A stretch of 7,430 bases of DNA from an uncultured Eubacteriales bacterium. Lineage in GTDB: Bacteria > Bacillota > Clostridia > Oscillospirales > Acutalibacteraceae. The position numbers and the translations under genes are program-made. Of the stretch, positions 6,555 to 7,430 are shown one piece after another; position 1 is the first letter of the stretch, and each line of letters opens with the position of its first letter. The notes beneath the pieces are model-generated. The model was not told where the DNA came from. It worked only from the letters and a program-made list of their open reading frames with translations, and made no database searches. The DNA lies in assembly GCA_900321905.1 (NCBI GenBank), contig ONXZ01000062.1, positions 1 to 7,430 of the forward strand, read 5' to 3'.

Positions 6555-7004
6555 CTAAAAAGGTCTTGTGTTCTCCGTAACAGCCGCAAACGCCCACGGG
6601 TTGCGCCTTGTAATCGGGTTTGGTGCCTGACGGCGAGCAGCCGCAGGTGCAGGAGCAATCGAGGTCACAACTGCGCCCTCGCCCTCCATCATATATACAG
6701 CCGCGCTGATGGCGGCAACAATCTCCTCGCTAACACCTTGCACTGCAGGTGCCGCAGGCTTTGCCGGTGCCGGAGGAGGTGTGTTAACAATATTAAGTTC
6801 AGGGGGTGCTGTGTTAGATTTTTTCTTATGCTTTCTCATACTTACTCCTTGTAACTTTGTAACAATAATACCGTAAATTTTAACAACCGCAATCAGCAGT
6901 GCCAGCACACCAAGCACTACGGAAAGTCCCGCAATAATCAGCGTTGCCGTAAACTCAACTGACGGGTCGGGTATAATTGAGGTTGACAGTGAATAAAGGT
7001 CCAT
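6555..7004 (-). CDS. Sodium-translocating decarboxylase gamma/delta-type membrane subunit (OadG/MmdD family)
   Basis: A small accessory subunit that anchors and assembles the decarboxylase complex. Numbered from the ATG it has 149 residues: one membrane helix (about 18-48), a basic cytoplasmic stretch (MRKHKKK, 56-62), a Pro/Ala-rich linker (about 66-90) and a C-terminal segment VSEEIVAAISAAVYMM (91-106) followed by ITRRNPWAFAAVTENTRPF (131-149). The last two blocks resemble the C-terminal domain of MmdD and longer OadG proteins. I chose the ATG at 7002-7004 over the in-frame TTG at 7008-7010 because the G-rich ribosome binding site (7013-7018) is 8 bases from the ATG but only 2 from the TTG. 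It is the first gene of a unit with oadB. No alpha (carboxyltransferase) or biotin-carrier subunit is next to it. The Pro/Ala linker could be confused with a biotin carrier, but there is no MKM biotinylation motif. Confidence 0.82.
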   Translation of the reverse strand: MDLYSLSTSIIPDPSVEFTATLIIAGLSVVLGVLALLIAVVKIYGIIVTKLQGVSMRKHKKKSNTAPPELNIVNTPPPAPAKPAAPAVQGVSEEIVAAISAAVYMMEGEGAVVTSIAPAPAAARRQAPNPITRRNPWAFAAVTENTRPF

Positions 7005-7036
7005 ACCCAAATCCCCCCATTATAAAGATTATAATT

Positions 7037-7065
7037 ATTATAAATCAACAGCCGCAATTTTTCAA
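7037..7065 (-). promoter_or_regulatory. Housekeeping sigma-A-type promoter for the decarboxylase gene pair
   Basis: On the minus strand TTGAAA (7060-7065) and a perfect TATAAT (7037-7042) are 17 bases apart. Two further TATAAT-like hexamers follow within the next 20 bases, but only this one has a well-spaced -35. The predicted start is near 7030, giving a leader of about 26 bases. This places the promoter, and so the start of the unit, immediately before the gamma/delta-type gene. Confidence 0.75.
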
Positions 7066-7113
7066 CAAAAAACATATAATTTTTTCACTTCGTCAATTTG
7101 CATAAAAAAACAG

Positions 7114-7142
7114 TTGATTTATTTTTAAATTGTGTTTATAAT
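7114..7142 (+). promoter_or_regulatory. Housekeeping sigma-A-type promoter for the 44-residue membrane protein
   Basis: TTGATT (7114-7119) and a perfect TATAAT (7137-7142) are 17 bases apart. The predicted start is near 7149, about 27 bases before the ATG at 7176. The -35 hexamer is the same as that of the malQ promoter. It is divergent from the decarboxylase promoter, with 48 AT-rich bases between the two -35 elements. Confidence 0.72.
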
Positions 7143-7175
7143 AAGTATTAGATAAATTTGTTCAGGAGGTATTTT

Positions 7176-7310
7176 ATGAGCAAAGAAGCAATGATTATAG
7201 CAATACTGATAGCACTGATTATTTTGTGGATTACCGAAACGCTCGGTATGCACAGAACCTCCAGAGTGCTTGGCGGAGCAATCGACCTTGGATTTGCAAT
7301 TTTACGATAG
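7176..7310 (+). CDS. Small single-pass membrane protein of unknown function (44 residues)
   Basis: I do not recognise this protein. The 44-codon frame starts with ATG after a full AGGAGGT ribosome binding site (7164-7170) and ends at TAG. Residues 1-5 (MSKEA) are polar. Residues 6-19 (MIIAILIALIILWI) form a strongly hydrophobic helix that could just span the membrane. The rest (about 20-44: TETLGMHRTSRVLGG, then AIDLGFAILR) is amphipathic with three arginines and a histidine, and may lie along the membrane or inside the cell. A near-consensus promoter at 7114-7142, the strong ribosome binding site and a terminator at 7343-7382 frame it as a real stand-alone gene. It could be a regulator or stabiliser of a membrane complex, a toxin-like peptide, or a non-toxic small protein; the sequence does not decide. 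The divergent position next to the decarboxylase genes is the only contextual hint. Confidence 0.7.
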   Translation: MSKEAMIIAILIALIILWITETLGMHRTSRVLGGAIDLGFAILR

Positions 7311-7342
7311 ATTAAACGGACTGTCAGTGACTGAAATGATAT

Positions 7343-7382
7343 AATGATGGTAGACACAAAAAAGTGTCTACCATCATTTTTT
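7343..7382 (+). terminator. Intrinsic terminator after the small membrane protein gene
   Basis: A perfect stem of about 15 bp (7343-7357 with 7364-7378) closes on a loop of six A and runs into six T (7377-7382). It lies 33 bases past the stop codon at 7310. The left flank lacks a comparable A-tract, so it works best for plus-strand transcription. Confidence 0.92.
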
Positions 7383-7414
7383 GTGGTAAGATAGAGAAAA
7401 AGGAGATGAAAAGA

Positions 7415-7430
7415 ATGGGACGACCAAAAG
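7415..7430 (+). CDS. Start of an unidentified gene (MGRPK...), cut by the window edge
   Basis: Five codons are visible, reading M-G-R-P-K. The ATG at 7415 has an AAGGAG ribosome binding site (7400-7405) with a 9-base spacer. An in-frame ATG at 7406 abuts that site and is unlikely to be used. A GRPK opening is common in small DNA-binding proteins and in some recombinases and transposon proteins, but five residues are not enough for a call. It begins only about 33 bases after a strong terminator. I could not find a full promoter in that gap. Confidence 0.5.

Noticed and set aside
6600..6800. The Pro/Ala-rich part of the gamma/delta-type gene as a fused biotin carrier
   Set aside because: There is no MKM biotinylation motif or biotinyl-domain fold sequence; the segment fits the linker and C-terminal domain of the OadG/MmdD family.
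7384..7392. An extended -10-like TGGTAAGAT that might drive the MGRPK gene
   Set aside because: It has no -35, and the predicted start would fall at the ribosome binding site itself, leaving almost no leader.

Overview
The window looks like a core chromosomal segment of a low-to-mid GC, anaerobic Gram-positive bacterium of class Clostridia, probably an Oscillospiraceae/Ruminococcaceae-type gut organism. This rests on strong AAGGAGG-type ribosome binding sites, very AT-rich intergenic DNA around moderate-GC genes, clostridial-style MiaB and PcrA proteins, a biotin-dependent Na+-pumping decarboxylase module, and a cysteine-rich protein that resembles a clostridial spore-coat family. The genus is inferred and is not shown directly by the sequence.

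Layout from left to right. (1) Positions 1-370, minus strand: the N-terminal third of miaB (tRNA methylthiotransferase), cut by the window edge. (2) Positions 371-558: a divergent control region with one good housekeeping promoter on each strand. (3) Positions 559-2085, plus strand: malQ, a GH77 4-alpha-glucanotransferase with all three catalytic carboxylates, ending in a long bidirectional terminator. (4) Positions 2117-2908, minus strand: a 263-residue cysteine-rich protein, convergent with malQ, possibly a spore coat protein. (5) Positions 2909-2985: a long hairpin that looks like the pcrA terminator and also contains the ribosome binding site of the cysteine-rich gene, with a weak sporulation-type promoter overlapping it. 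(6) Positions 2986-5268, minus strand: a complete PcrA/UvrD helicase. (7) Positions 5269-5327: a short gap with a perfect 9-bp GC-rich palindrome that may be a dispersed repeat. (8) Positions 5328-7004, minus strand: a two-gene unit for the gamma/delta-type and beta subunits of a sodium-translocating decarboxylase, with a strong promoter. (9) Positions 7005-7175: a second divergent control region. (10) Positions 7176-7310, plus strand: an unrecognised 44-residue single-pass membrane protein with its own promoter and terminator. (11) From 7415, plus strand: the first five codons of another gene (MGRPK...).

Functionally the segment mixes housekeeping (tRNA modification, DNA repair helicase), carbon metabolism (alpha-glucan recycling by MalQ) and energy conservation (decarboxylation-driven Na+ export by the beta subunit). 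The decarboxylase genes and pcrA share a strand with no clear terminator or promoter between them, so they may be partly co-transcribed. Four housekeeping promoters were found, all with a 17-base spacer. No mobile element, CRISPR array, tRNA or rRNA was seen. Most of the window is conventional. The parts most worth a second look are the hairpin/RBS arrangement ahead of the cysteine-rich gene, that protein itself, the tiny membrane protein, and the decarboxylase pair lacking its catalytic and biotin subunits nearby.
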